A program made the position numbers and the translations under genes. A stretch of 64,000 bases of DNA from Bradyrhizobium sp. KBS0727 (lineage in GTDB: Bacteria; Pseudomonadota; Alphaproteobacteria; Rhizobiales; Xanthobacteraceae). Where the stretch lies: positions 2,723,501-2,787,500 of the forward strand of contig NZ_CP042176.1 of NCBI RefSeq assembly GCF_005937885.2. The letters run 5' to 3'. The notes beneath the pieces are model-generated. The model saw nothing but the letters and a program-made list of their open reading frames with translations. It had not been told where the DNA came from and did not search any database. Numbering within the stretch: the stretch's first letter is position 1; each line of letters opens with the position of its first letter. Positions 1 through 8,063 of the stretch are shown one piece after another.

Positions 1-242
1 GACCGCAGGCTAACGCGACGTCCTCACGTGGCGCTTCAACATTCCTATTTTGTTGAGCACGATCATCGAACAAATCGGACTTCCGCGTGCAGTTGCCCGT
101 GATCATAATCGATAGAGGCGGTCCGTGCGCCGCGCGCGAGTTCACCCGATCTCGACGCGCGCCGGTTGAGGCCGGTCATGGAAAATTGCGCAACGACGCG
201 AGAAACGCTGCTGCCGGGCAGCAGCGAGAACAAGGGATGAAA
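1..242. other. Upstream non-coding stretch at window edge
   Basis: No gene is supported here. It ends with an AAGGG ribosome-binding motif at about 232-236 that serves the ATG at 243. A weak AATCGAT core near 108-114 resembles the centre of the palindromic operators further on, but its flanks do not match. Confidence 0.4.
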
Positions 243-1997
243 ATGACCGAGCTTCCGACAGGCGTCGACATGATCGAGGAACGCGACGTGATGGTTGCGA
301 TGCGTGACGGCGTCCGGTTGGCCGTCGACGTCTATCGGCCGCGCGCTCAGGGAAAATTTCAGGTGCTGTATGCCTGCGCACTCCATAACAAGGACATGCA
401 GGGTCCGGATATGTCGGATGTTCTGCCGCCGCAGCCGGCATATTCGCCGCTATGGTTCGGTCCGATCGAGGCCGGCGACACGCGGCGGTTCCTCGCGGCG
501 GGTTATATCCATGTCATCGCGCAATCACGTGGTACCGCAAAGTCGGAGGGCCAGTTTCTCGACGAGCAGTGGGATCATTATGACTTGATTGAGTGGATTT
601 CGAAGCAGGCCTGGTGCGACGGCAATGTCGGGATGGTCGGGATTTCCGCATACGCCGGCGAGCAATGGCGCGCGGCCGCGCAGCAGCATCCGGCCTTGAA
701 GGCCATCTTCCCATACGACGCATGCGGCGCTTACGGTGGAATGTTCGGCTTCCGTGATTTTTATCCCGGAGGGCTGCTTCATGCGTTTCCCTACTTGCTG
801 GACGTATTCAGTACGGTTCACGAACCGCGAGGCATTCCGGGAGAGCTTCCGCCCGAACAGGAAGAACTCTGGAAGCGGGCAATGCGGAATCCCGACTACA
901 AGATGTATGCCAATCTCTACAACGTATTGACCCAAAAGGGGCAGCGTACCGGTCTCATGTATGGCGCGCTGGTGCAGCCGTGGGAGGAGGCCGGGGCAGT
1001 CGAGCGGTCGGAGGAAACCTTCAAGGATATAAAGGTGCCGTTCTACACAGGCTCCGGAGCCTATGCCTATACCTACAAGCTGCACTGGCTCGGCGCGCAG
1101 CACTACTTCCAGAACATCAAACAGCCGCGCAAGCTGCTATTTACCGGGCCGGCCCATCTCGAACGTCCCTTCAACGCGTTTCACGACGACATCATTCGTT
1201 GGTACGACCATTGGCTGAAGGGCAAAGACAACGGCATCATGGATGAGCCGCCGGTCCGGTATTGGGTGATGGGAGCCAATGAATGGCGAACCGGCGCGGA
1301 CTGGCCGCTCCCGGAGACACGTTGGACCAAATACTATCTGTCGAGCTGGGAACGGCTGACGACGGAGGCTCCGCGCCCGAAGTCTGAAACCAACGCAAGC
1401 GCGCCTCAGCCCGACGTCTTCAGCCAGATGCCGCCGACCCAAACGATGAAGGTCGAAAGGCTGCGCTACATGACGGATCCTCTTCCGCATGATCTTCTGG
1501 TGGCCGGGCCGATCTCCCTGACGTTCTATGCATCCATCGACCAGTCCGACACAAACTGGATCGTCGTGCTCAAGGACGTCGGTCCCGACGTTTCCGTGCG
1601 GACGGCGCGCGAAGGCGAACGATTTGTGCCGAGCGACCTGCCTGAACGGGAGCTGACGCGGGGCTGGCTGAAGGCTTCCTATCGGGCGCTCGATCCGGTG
1701 CGGTCTAAACCATGGGAACCGTTCCACAAGCTCACGCGCGAGTCGATCGAGCCTATCGAGCCCGGAGCAATCGTCGAGTACCAGGTCCACATTCTGGCGA
1801 CGGCCAACGAGTTCAAGGCCGGACACAGAATTTGCCTTGATATCAGCAGTATGGATATCCCAACCGGAACCGGCGCGATGACCAATGTCGAGTATCAGCC
1901 CTATCACGTTGCGGACAGCAGGGCGGTGACTCACAAGGTGTATCGCGACGGCGCCTATCCGTCGCACCTTCTCCTGCCGGTTATCCCGAAGTCTTGA
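243..1997 (+). CDS. CocE/NonD family hydrolase (X-Pro dipeptidyl-peptidase S15-like)
   Basis: This is a serine hydrolase of the CocE/NonD family, 584 aa from the chosen start. The catalytic domain begins at about residue 14 and carries the nucleophile elbow GISAYAG with Ser about 135. The RWYDHWLKGKDNG segment and the C-terminal jelly-roll (about 400-584) are typical of the family, which cleaves esters or amides. The ATG at 243 is preferred over 237 or the longer frame because AAGGG lies 6-7 nt upstream. No signal peptide is seen, so a cytoplasmic enzyme is likely. It is convergent with the GntR gene. The substrate is unknown; activation or hydrolysis of the compound handled by the neighbouring catabolic operon is an inference. 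Confidence 0.85.
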   Translation: MTELPTGVDMIEERDVMVAMRDGVRLAVDVYRPRAQGKFQVLYACALHNKDMQGPDMSDVLPPQPAYSPLWFGPIEAGDTRRFLAAGYIHVIAQSRGTAKSEGQFLDEQWDHYDLIEWISKQAWCDGNVGMVGISAYAGEQWRAAAQQHPALKAIFPYDACGAYGGMFGFRDFYPGGLLHAFPYLLDVFSTVHEPRGIPGELPPEQEELWKRAMRNPDYKMYANLYNVLTQKGQRTGLMYGALVQPWEEAGAVERSEETFKDIKVPFYTGSGAYAYTYKLHWLGAQHYFQNIKQPRKLLFTGPAHLERPFNAFHDDIIRWYDHWLKGKDNGIMDEPPVRYWVMGANEWRTGADWPLPETRWTKYYLSSWERLTTEAPRPKSETNASAPQPDVFSQMPPTQTMKVERLRYMTDPLPHDLLVAGPISLTFYASIDQSDTNWIVVLKDVGPDVSVRTAREGERFVPSDLPERELTRGWLKASYRALDPVRSKPWEPFHKLTRESIEPIEPGAIVEYQVHILATANEFKAGHRICLDISSMDIPTGTGAMTNVEYQPYHVADSRAVTHKVYRDGAYPSHLLLPVIPKS

Positions 1998-2096
1998 AAG
2001 CCGAACCCGATCGGCAGAGTTGGCGGCGAGCCCTGCGGGCTGCGCCGGCAACGGACGCGCTGTTTGGCGGCCCGAGCGATCGGCGGGCAGGGCAAT

Positions 2097-2888
2097 TTAG
2101 CCCGCCGCGCGCTGGGAGCGGGGCGCTTTGTCCTGCGACCTTTTCTTGCGGCTCAGCGCGGGCTTGGCCGAGCCTTGCTCAGGTGCGCCCCTGAGACGAT
2201 TAATTTCCATGCGGCTGTACTTCAGCGTTCCCCGGAAATGATCCAGCAAAAGCTGGACAGCCTGATCGGCATCCCGGCGAAGCACTGCGTCCATGATATC
2301 CCGATGCTCGTTTTGCCGCTGGCTGCGGCCGCGAAATTGCTGGCGAGCCAGGAAACGATAGCGATCGGCGGCATCGAATAGCTGTTCGCAGAAGCCAATG
2401 AGCCATTTTGAACCGCAGGCGCTGATCAAGCTGGTGTGGAATATGCGATGGGCGCGCTCCCACGCCGCATCCACCGGGGCATCCGATTGTTCGGCTGGCC
2501 CGGGCAGACGTGCCATCCGGTGATAGGCGATCAAGACCGCTTCTTCCCACGCCTGATCGCCATTGGCGATCGACTCGCGCAACGCGCACTCGTTTGCCCA
2601 GCAGCGTGCCTTCGTGATGTCTTCGAGATCGGCCTCGGTGACCGGTGTTACGGTGAAGCCGCGCTGGTCGTGATGTTCGACCAAGCCGTCGCGCGAAACC
2701 CTGTTCAGTGCTTCGCGTATCGGGCTCAAGCCCATTTCATAACGGTCGCAGAGCTGTCGGATGAGCAGTTTTGCGTCGGGCGGAAACACGCCGCTGATGA
2801 TGTCGAAGCGCAGCCGTTCATAGGCAGTCGACGCCAGGCTTTCGGTGCCGGTCCGTTCAAGTAAGGCCTTTTTCGACTTCGCCGCCAC
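2097..2888 (-). CDS. GntR family transcriptional regulator (FCD domain)
   Basis: This is a 263-aa FadR-subfamily regulator. An N-terminal winged helix-turn-helix (about residues 20-85, with LIRQLCDRYEMGLSPIREAL and GLVEHHDQRGFTV) is followed by an all-helical FCD ligand-binding domain (about 95-225). The C-terminus is Lys/Arg rich. The start is GTG. It is divergent from the Liv-type importer, and the intergenic region holds TAAAATCGATTTTA palindromes that recur before the molybdenum hydroxylase operon. It is therefore the first candidate for the local regulator, with the ligand probably an aromatic or carboxylic intermediate. The LysR gene at 16065 is the alternative. Confidence 0.88.
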   Translation of the reverse strand: MAAKSKKALLERTGTESLASTAYERLRFDIISGVFPPDAKLLIRQLCDRYEMGLSPIREALNRVSRDGLVEHHDQRGFTVTPVTEADLEDITKARCWANECALRESIANGDQAWEEAVLIAYHRMARLPGPAEQSDAPVDAAWERAHRIFHTSLISACGSKWLIGFCEQLFDAADRYRFLARQQFRGRSQRQNEHRDIMDAVLRRDADQAVQLLLDHFRGTLKYSRMEINRLRGAPEQGSAKPALSRKKRSQDKAPRSQRAAG

Positions 2889-3112
2889 TTAGCTAATGCT
2901 CCAGGTTTGCGAACCGTACACGCTGGGCCTCTGTCATACGCCGAACGTGCAAACTGCCGCATCGAAAATCGATCAAGCCGTCGACCGACGGGGGCTCAGC
3001 CCGCTTGGAAGGCGCGGTCCTTGCCCCGAGAAACAAGCTACCCGATTCCAAGCGCGAGCGGAGAATAGGCCACAATCTCGATCAAATCCCTAAAATATGG
3101 CATCGCGGCCAA

Positions 3113-3126
3113 TAAAATTTATTATA
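3113..3126. promoter_or_regulatory. Degenerate operator-like site
   Basis: TAAAATTTATTATA matches the perfect palindrome TAAAATCGATTTTA at 11 of 14 positions and lies exactly 29 bp upstream of it. The same 29-bp spacing separates the two copies before the hydroxylase operon. The surrounding AT-richness makes chance similarity possible. Confidence 0.4.
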
Positions 3127-3141
3127 TTCCATAAAAATAAA

Positions 3142-3155
3142 TAAAATCGATTTTA
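3142..3155. promoter_or_regulatory. Perfect palindromic operator TAAAATCGATTTTA
   Basis: This is a perfect 14-bp dyad, repeated identically at 7969-7982. It lies 3 bp upstream of a TTGACG hexamer and in front of the importer genes. Its form suits a dimeric GntR/FCD regulator, and the divergent GntR gene at 2097-2888 is the likely partner. Confidence 0.65.
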
Positions 3156-3400
3156 CAGTTGACGATGTCAATTTCGTATGCTTTTGCTGATCTACGAAAT
3201 ACAGAGACCACCGTCCGCGGGTGTCCAAGTCTAGGGAGAGAAATCTGGTGGCGCTTGTTACCCGGCGCTGGAACGAGGTGGGCCGCAGCGTGTCGCGGGC
3301 TGCGGTCAGGGCTCCGGCCCTCCAATTCCGCGAAGGCGCCGGCAAAATCGAATTGGACGAAGCGCCCGAGCGGCGACAACCGACACCAGGGGGAAGTGCG

Positions 3401-4552
3401 TTGACAGCAAAGAGAATGAACCGTCGCCTTCAAGCCGCGTTTGCGCTCATTGTTGCCGGCGGTAGCGTGCTGAGTGCCTCGGTCCACGCGCAGCAGCCTG
3501 GTGAACCTGTCAAGATCGGCGTGATCCTGGCGTTGACCGGGGCCGGCGCCGGGCTCGGCATTCCAGAGCGCAACGGCGCCGTCCTTGCCGAGAAGATCAT
3601 CAATTCCAGCGGCGGCATCGATGGCCGGCCGATCCAGCTCATCATTGAAGACGATGGATCCAATCCGGACGGGGCAATCAGCAAGGCGAATAACCTGATC
3701 TACCGCGAAAAGGTATCTGCGTTGATTGGCTCGAGTCAGACGGCAAGCACGGTTGCGATCGGAGGGCTGTCGGATCCGTTGAAGATGCCCCAGATCGCGA
3801 TGTCGGGGCTTGGACCGGCGATCGAGCGCGACCGAAAATGCGTGCTGCATATCGCTCCCTCGCAAGCCCTGAACGCGCGGGCGATACTGGAATATGCGAG
3901 TTCGATTGGAGCCAGGAAACTCGGAGCGATGTACGACTCCGGCTACGGGACCGTCGTCTACAATGAGCTGCGCCAGCTGTCGGACGCTTACGGAATCGCG
4001 TTTGTAGCAACTGAAAAGTTCGAGATTTCGGCCACTGACACGACGTCGCAGGCGGCAAAGATTCGCGCGGCGCAACCCGATGCGATCGTCGTCGTCGGCG
4101 TCACCGGGGTTCCGATCCGCAGCCTGCGGCAGCTGCAAATGAAGCAGACCATCATCGCGGCGAATGGCCTGGCCAGCTATGAAGCCGTCAAGAGCATGGG
4201 GGATGCGGCAGACAACGTCGTTTTCCCGGAGTTTCTCGTCGGCGAGGACCCTCTGCCGCATCAAGCGGAATTCGTGCGGCTGTTCCATAAGGAATACGGC
4301 CGCTTTCCCAAAATTCTCGAAGCGCTTGGATGGGATGCTGTCCACGTTATCCGTTCCGCCTTCAAAAAGGCCGGCGTCGGCGCAGCCAACGAGAAGCTGT
4401 GCGAGGCGATCCGAAGTCCCTTCAAGGGCGATATGACGAACTATGATTTCTCCTCCGACGATCTGAACGGCATCAAGCTTTCCAACGTGGTCTTTTCAAA
4501 GTTGGTGGGCGGACAGTTCACCCGACTTTCCTTTCAAGCAAAAGAACAATAG
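3401..4552 (+). CDS. ABC transporter substrate-binding protein (branched-chain amino acid/amide type)
   Basis: This is a periplasmic type I binding protein of the LivK family, about 383 aa. After a short basic start, a signal peptide (Arg-Arg, then a hydrophobic run ending VHAQQ) precedes the mature part beginning EPVKIGVILALTG. The Leu-binding-like fold fills the rest. The TTG at 3401 is preferred because the AGGGGGAAG motif sits 5-7 nt upstream; the ATG at 3416 is the alternative and gives the same signal peptide. It is the first gene of a livKHMGF-type operon. The ligand is unknown; such proteins in catabolic clusters often bind aromatic acids or amides. Confidence 0.88.
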   Translation: MTAKRMNRRLQAAFALIVAGGSVLSASVHAQQPGEPVKIGVILALTGAGAGLGIPERNGAVLAEKIINSSGGIDGRPIQLIIEDDGSNPDGAISKANNLIYREKVSALIGSSQTASTVAIGGLSDPLKMPQIAMSGLGPAIERDRKCVLHIAPSQALNARAILEYASSIGARKLGAMYDSGYGTVVYNELRQLSDAYGIAFVATEKFEISATDTTSQAAKIRAAQPDAIVVVGVTGVPIRSLRQLQMKQTIIAANGLASYEAVKSMGDAADNVVFPEFLVGEDPLPHQAEFVRLFHKEYGRFPKILEALGWDAVHVIRSAFKKAGVGAANEKLCEAIRSPFKGDMTNYDFSSDDLNGIKLSNVVFSKLVGGQFTRLSFQAKEQ

Positions 4553-4624
4553 GGCGCACGCCGCGATCGTGAACCGCCTCGAACGATCGTTCCGTCGACG
4601 TGAAAAGTCCTGGTGGAGCCTGTG

Positions 4625-5512
4625 ATGGATATCGGTCTTGTTGCGCAGTCTCTGCTGGCCGGCATCACGAACGGCTTGACCTATGCTCTGATTGGCATTG
4701 GCTTGGCCGCGATCTTCAAGGGAAGCCGGGTGCCGAACGCCATGCAGGGCGAGTTCAGCGTCGTCGGCGCTATCGTTGTCGTCCTGCTTCTGACGGGATA
4801 CGGATGGCCGTACTGGCTTGCCATTCTGTGCGGTTGTCTGGCTGGCGCCGTACTCGGAGCGTTCATCGAGATCGCGTTCATCCGTTACATGATCCGCAAT
4901 GCGGCGCCGGAGGACAGCTACCTGCTGCTTACGATCGGGATCGGGTTGTTTATCTCCGCTGCCGTTCTGTATTTCTTCGGGCGTGAGAGTCATCTCCTGC
5001 CCGGATTCGGCGGCGACAACGTCTACATCGTCCTGGATGCAGTGGTGCGCGAGCACGTGATCTGGCTCATCGCGATCAGTGTCCTGCTTACCATTGCGCT
5101 GCGACAATTCTATCGTCGCACCTCGGTTGGGTTGAAGATGATGGCCGCCTCGATCGACCCCGAAGGAGCAACCAGTATCGGTATCGACGTGGCGCTGATG
5201 CGCACGTTCACCTTCATGCTGGGTGGCGCTCTCGGTGCGGCGGCGGGTATTCTGATCACCCCGATCATTCCGGTCGATTATATGATCGGCCTGCAGCTGA
5301 CATTGAAGGGCTTCGCCGCAGCCATTCTCGGCGGCCTAACGAACCCGCTCGGCGCCGCCATCGGCGGGCTGGCTCTCGGGATCATCGAAGCTATGGCGAT
5401 CGTAGGGGGGTCCTCGAGCTACAAGGACGTGATCACCTTTGGTTTGCTTATCCTGATCATGATCGCAATGCCGCAGGGTCTGCTGGGGCGCGCGGGCCGG
5501 ACCGGCGGGTGA
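4625..5512 (+). CDS. Branched-chain amino acid-type ABC transporter permease (LivH family)
   Basis: This is an inner-membrane permease of the LivH family, 295 aa with about eight hydrophobic segments. LivH-type sequence is visible in GLTYALIGIGLAAIFKGSR near the N-terminus and in GFAAAILGGLTNPLGAAIGG near residue 235. The ATG at 4625 is chosen because GGAG (4615-4618) lies 6 nt upstream; an in-frame GTG at 4613 would remove that spacing. It should pair with the LivM homologue to form the channel fed by the binding protein. The genes are tightly packed, with the next ATG 4 nt after the stop. Confidence 0.9.
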   Translation: MDIGLVAQSLLAGITNGLTYALIGIGLAAIFKGSRVPNAMQGEFSVVGAIVVVLLLTGYGWPYWLAILCGCLAGAVLGAFIEIAFIRYMIRNAAPEDSYLLLTIGIGLFISAAVLYFFGRESHLLPGFGGDNVYIVLDAVVREHVIWLIAISVLLTIALRQFYRRTSVGLKMMAASIDPEGATSIGIDVALMRTFTFMLGGALGAAAGILITPIIPVDYMIGLQLTLKGFAAAILGGLTNPLGAAIGGLALGIIEAMAIVGGSSSYKDVITFGLLILIMIAMPQGLLGRAGRTGG

Positions 5513-5516
5513 TGCG

Positions 5517-6470
5517 ATGAAGGCTGCGCGCTTCTTACCGGTTCTTGTGGCAATCGTGATTTGTGTCGCATTGCCTCCTTGTCTGCCACGTTACGTCGTC
5601 GATCTGCTCGTTTTTGCCGGGATCTACACAATTGCCGGTCTCGGAGTAGGATTGCTGCTGGGACAGTGCGGCATCGCCAATCTCGGTCAAATCGTATTTT
5701 ACGCCATCGGCGCCTACGCGACCGCCTATCTTACCGTCTATGTTCACGCGCCGGCGGCGGTCGGATTTTTCGTCGGGATAGCGATCTCCGCCGTGCTGGC
5801 ACTGACGATAGGCTGGCCGATACTTCGTCTCAGCGGTTATTTCCTGGCACTGGCGACTCTCGCGATGGGGATTATCGCGAATGCCCTGTTTTTCGAATGG
5901 GATTGGCTAACCGGCGGAACGCTGGGGATCGGCGGCATTCCAAAGCTGCAACTGTTCGGATTCGTGCTGGATACACCCTTGCGCTTCTACTATCTGGTGC
6001 TCGCCGTAGCCGTGATCTGCATGCTGCTCGCGCAGAATCTCATTCGCAGCAGGACTGGACTGACGCTCCGGGCCATGCGGGATTCGCAGGATGCGGCCAT
6101 CAGTCTGGCGGTAAATCCGCGCTGGTTGCGGACACGCGTCTTCATCCTCAGCGCCGTACTGGGGAGTGTTGCCGGCAGCCTGTTTGCGCACTATGGCGGG
6201 TTCGCCAACGTGCAGAGTTTCGGCATTGAGAAGACTATCAATTTTCTGTTGATCCCGGTGCTGGGCGGCGCGACGTCGCTGCTCGGTGTGGTCGTCGGCG
6301 CGCTATTCATCGCCTTCATGCCCGAGTTGCTCAGTCAATTCGGCGGCGTCCATCAGATTCTCTTCGGTGCCGCTTTGGTCGGAGTGGTCGTTCTGATGCC
6401 CGCCGGTTTGACGGGAGCCCTCGCCGGGGCCTGGCGTCGCGGCGTCGACAGGGCCGGGGCCAAGCCATGA
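5517..6470 (+). CDS. Branched-chain amino acid-type ABC transporter permease (LivM family)
   Basis: This is the second inner-membrane permease, 317 aa and LivM-like. Recognisable parts are GQCGIANLGQIVFYAIGAYA (about 46-65), GWPILRLSGYFLALATLAMG (about 101-120), the cytoplasmic RSRTGLTLRAMRDSQDAA coupling loop and LIPVLGGATSLLGVVVG near the C-terminus. It starts 4 nt after livH ends and overlaps the ATPase start by 4 nt, so translational coupling is likely. It should form a heterodimer with the LivH homologue. The transported substrate is not defined by sequence. Confidence 0.9.
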   Translation: MKAARFLPVLVAIVICVALPPCLPRYVVDLLVFAGIYTIAGLGVGLLLGQCGIANLGQIVFYAIGAYATAYLTVYVHAPAAVGFFVGIAISAVLALTIGWPILRLSGYFLALATLAMGIIANALFFEWDWLTGGTLGIGGIPKLQLFGFVLDTPLRFYYLVLAVAVICMLLAQNLIRSRTGLTLRAMRDSQDAAISLAVNPRWLRTRVFILSAVLGSVAGSLFAHYGGFANVQSFGIEKTINFLLIPVLGGATSLLGVVVGALFIAFMPELLSQFGGVHQILFGAALVGVVVLMPAGLTGALAGAWRRGVDRAGAKP

Positions 6471-7231
6471 GCGGCGATGCGGAGATTCTCAGTGTGCGCG
6501 GCGTCGGGCATAGCTTCGGCGGCTTTTCGGTCTTGAAGAATGTCAACTTTTCGGTGCCGCACGGATCAATCGTCGGACTGATCGGCCCCAATGGTTCGGG
6601 CAAGACAACGCTGTTCAATGTCATCAGCGGCTATATCCGGCACCAGCATGGCCTGGTGGCTTACGACGGCCGGGACATACGGACCGAGTCGACCCAGGCG
6701 CGCAGCATTGCCGGTCTGGTCCGCACGTTCCAGACGCCGAAAGTCTTCGAGCAGATGACGGTGTTGGAAAATATCATGGCGGGCGCTTGCAAGCTGACCC
6801 GAAGCGGCGTCATCGAAGATCTTCTCCGCCTGCCGCGCTCGCGCGCTGATATGCGCCGGATATCGGCGCTCGCCGAGGAAGTGTGCCTGAAGTTCGGGAT
6901 GGAGAAGCTGCGGCACGATCTGGCTTTGCGACTTCCCGCCGGGCAGCGACGGGTGTTGGAAATAGCCCGCGCGGTCGTCGGGCGTCCGCGGCTGTTGATG
7001 TTGGATGAGCCGTCATCCGGTCTCAACACGAATGAAATTGCATTGCTGCGGCGCTGGATCGAGCAACTCAGGGGCGAGGGGATCGCAATTCTCCTGGTGT
7101 CTCATGACATGGAGCTCATGACCGTGGCGGATCGCGTGCACGTTCTCTACTTTGGCGAGATCATCGCCAGTGGAGGGATGGACGAGATCCAGAAGAATAC
7201 GCAAGTACGCGAAGTTTACCTCGGAGCTTGA
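6467..7231 (+). CDS. ABC transporter ATP-binding protein (LivG family)
   Basis: This is a cytoplasmic ATPase subunit, 254 aa. Walker A is GPNGSGKTT (about residues 39-47), and Walker B LLMLDEPSSGL is near residue 180. The signature region reads LPAGQRRVLEIARA instead of the canonical LSGGQ, a common variant in LivG-type subunits. A switch histidine follows in VSHDMELM. The ATG overlaps the livM stop (ATGA). It should pair with the LivF-like ATPase. Confidence 0.9.
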   Translation: MSGDAEILSVRGVGHSFGGFSVLKNVNFSVPHGSIVGLIGPNGSGKTTLFNVISGYIRHQHGLVAYDGRDIRTESTQARSIAGLVRTFQTPKVFEQMTVLENIMAGACKLTRSGVIEDLLRLPRSRADMRRISALAEEVCLKFGMEKLRHDLALRLPAGQRRVLEIARAVVGRPRLLMLDEPSSGLNTNEIALLRRWIEQLRGEGIAILLVSHDMELMTVADRVHVLYFGEIIASGGMDEIQKNTQVREVYLGA

Positions 7232-7233
7232 CG

Positions 7234-7968
7234 GTGCTGACGATCAAGCAATTGACGGCGGGGTACGGGCAGTTGGCAGTTCTGCATGACGTGTCCATGC
7301 ATGTAGGCCAGGGCGAAGCGGTCGCTATCGTCGGCGCCAATGGAGCGGGGAAGACAACCCTGGTCAATGCAATCTGTGGACTTGGCCCGGTCACGCAAGG
7401 CCGGATCATCAAGGACGCAGTAGACCTGACATCGGACGCCGCGCACCGTCGTGCGCGGCACGGCATAGCGGTCGTGCTCGAAAGCCGTCGACTGTTCGGT
7501 GAAATGACCGTGCAGGAGAACTTGCGGCTGGCGGAGGAGCACGGGCAAGCTCACCGTTCCGCCCATCTGCGGTTCACATGGCAGCGAATCTGCGATCTGT
7601 TCCCGCTGATCGCGGAGCGGAGACGGACGCGCGTTGAACTGCTCAGCGGCGGCCAGCAGCAGATGGTGGCAATTGCGCGAGCCCTGTTGCTGCAGCCTGA
7701 TCTACTGATCCTTGACGAGCCCTCGACGGGCTTGGCGCCCAAGATCGTAAAGGACATCCTCCATGTGCTGCGCAGCCTGCGGTCGGAGGGAATGGGCCTT
7801 CTCCTCATCGAGCAGAACGTCAGCGTGGCGGTAGAGATCACCGATCGGGCCTACGTGATGGCCCTGGGGCGCATCGTCCATGAATCTGCCGGTGCAGAAT
7901 GGCAGGCGTTTCTGAACGACGAACGCTTGGCAGCAGCCTATCTGGGCACAGCATCTGCAGTTCAGTAA
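7234..7968 (+). CDS. ABC transporter ATP-binding protein (LivF family)
   Basis: This is the second ATPase subunit, 244 aa. Walker A is GANGAGKTT, the signature LLSGGQQQMVAIARAL is canonical, and Walker B is LLILDEPSTGLAP. The LivF-like tail has LLIEQNVSVAVEITDRAYVM. The GTG at 7234 is chosen because a TCGGAG motif (7221-7226) lies 7 nt upstream; a TTG at 7228 overlapping the livG stop is possible. The stop codon region runs straight into the operator pair that precedes the hydroxylase operon, so a new promoter begins here. Confidence 0.88.
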   Translation: MLTIKQLTAGYGQLAVLHDVSMHVGQGEAVAIVGANGAGKTTLVNAICGLGPVTQGRIIKDAVDLTSDAAHRRARHGIAVVLESRRLFGEMTVQENLRLAEEHGQAHRSAHLRFTWQRICDLFPLIAERRRTRVELLSGGQQQMVAIARALLLQPDLLILDEPSTGLAPKIVKDILHVLRSLRSEGMGLLLIEQNVSVAVEITDRAYVMALGRIVHESAGAEWQAFLNDERLAAAYLGTASAVQ

Positions 7969-7982
7969 TAAAATCGATTTTA
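7969..7982. promoter_or_regulatory. Perfect palindromic operator TAAAATCGATTTTA (second copy)
   Basis: This is identical to the 14-bp dyad at 3142-3155. It lies immediately after the livF stop and upstream of the hydroxylase large-subunit gene. A second, 13/14 copy follows 29 bp later. Confidence 0.65.
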
Positions 7983-7997
7983 TACACAACTATGTCA

Positions 7998-8011
7998 TAA
8001 AACCGATTTTA
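7998..8011. promoter_or_regulatory. Near-perfect operator copy TAAAACCGATTTTA with adjacent promoter
   Basis: This copy differs from the dyad by one base and is set 29 bp (about three helical turns) from the copy at 7969. TTGTCA at 8014-8019 and TTTACT at 8037-8042 (17-bp spacer) form a plausible promoter for the downstream operon. The operator would sit directly upstream of -35, as before the importer. Confidence 0.55.
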
Positions 8012-8063
8012 GGTTGTCACGGTCTGATCGCCGTGATTTACTCCGTCTCCAATGGAGACTCGG

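Larger units (their letters stand above)
2889..3400. promoter_or_regulatory. AT-rich divergent control region between gntR and the importer
   Basis: This 512-bp non-coding stretch is markedly AT-rich around 3090-3160, unlike the surrounding GC-rich DNA. It holds two aligned operator-like palindromes (listed separately) and a TTGACG -35-like hexamer at 3159-3164 just after the second palindrome. No convincing -10 at standard spacing was found. No small gene was recognised. Confidence 0.55.

Noticed and set aside
106..119. Possible TAAAATCGATTTTA-type operator before the CocE gene
   Set aside because: Only the AATCGAT core matches (about half of the positions), close to chance.
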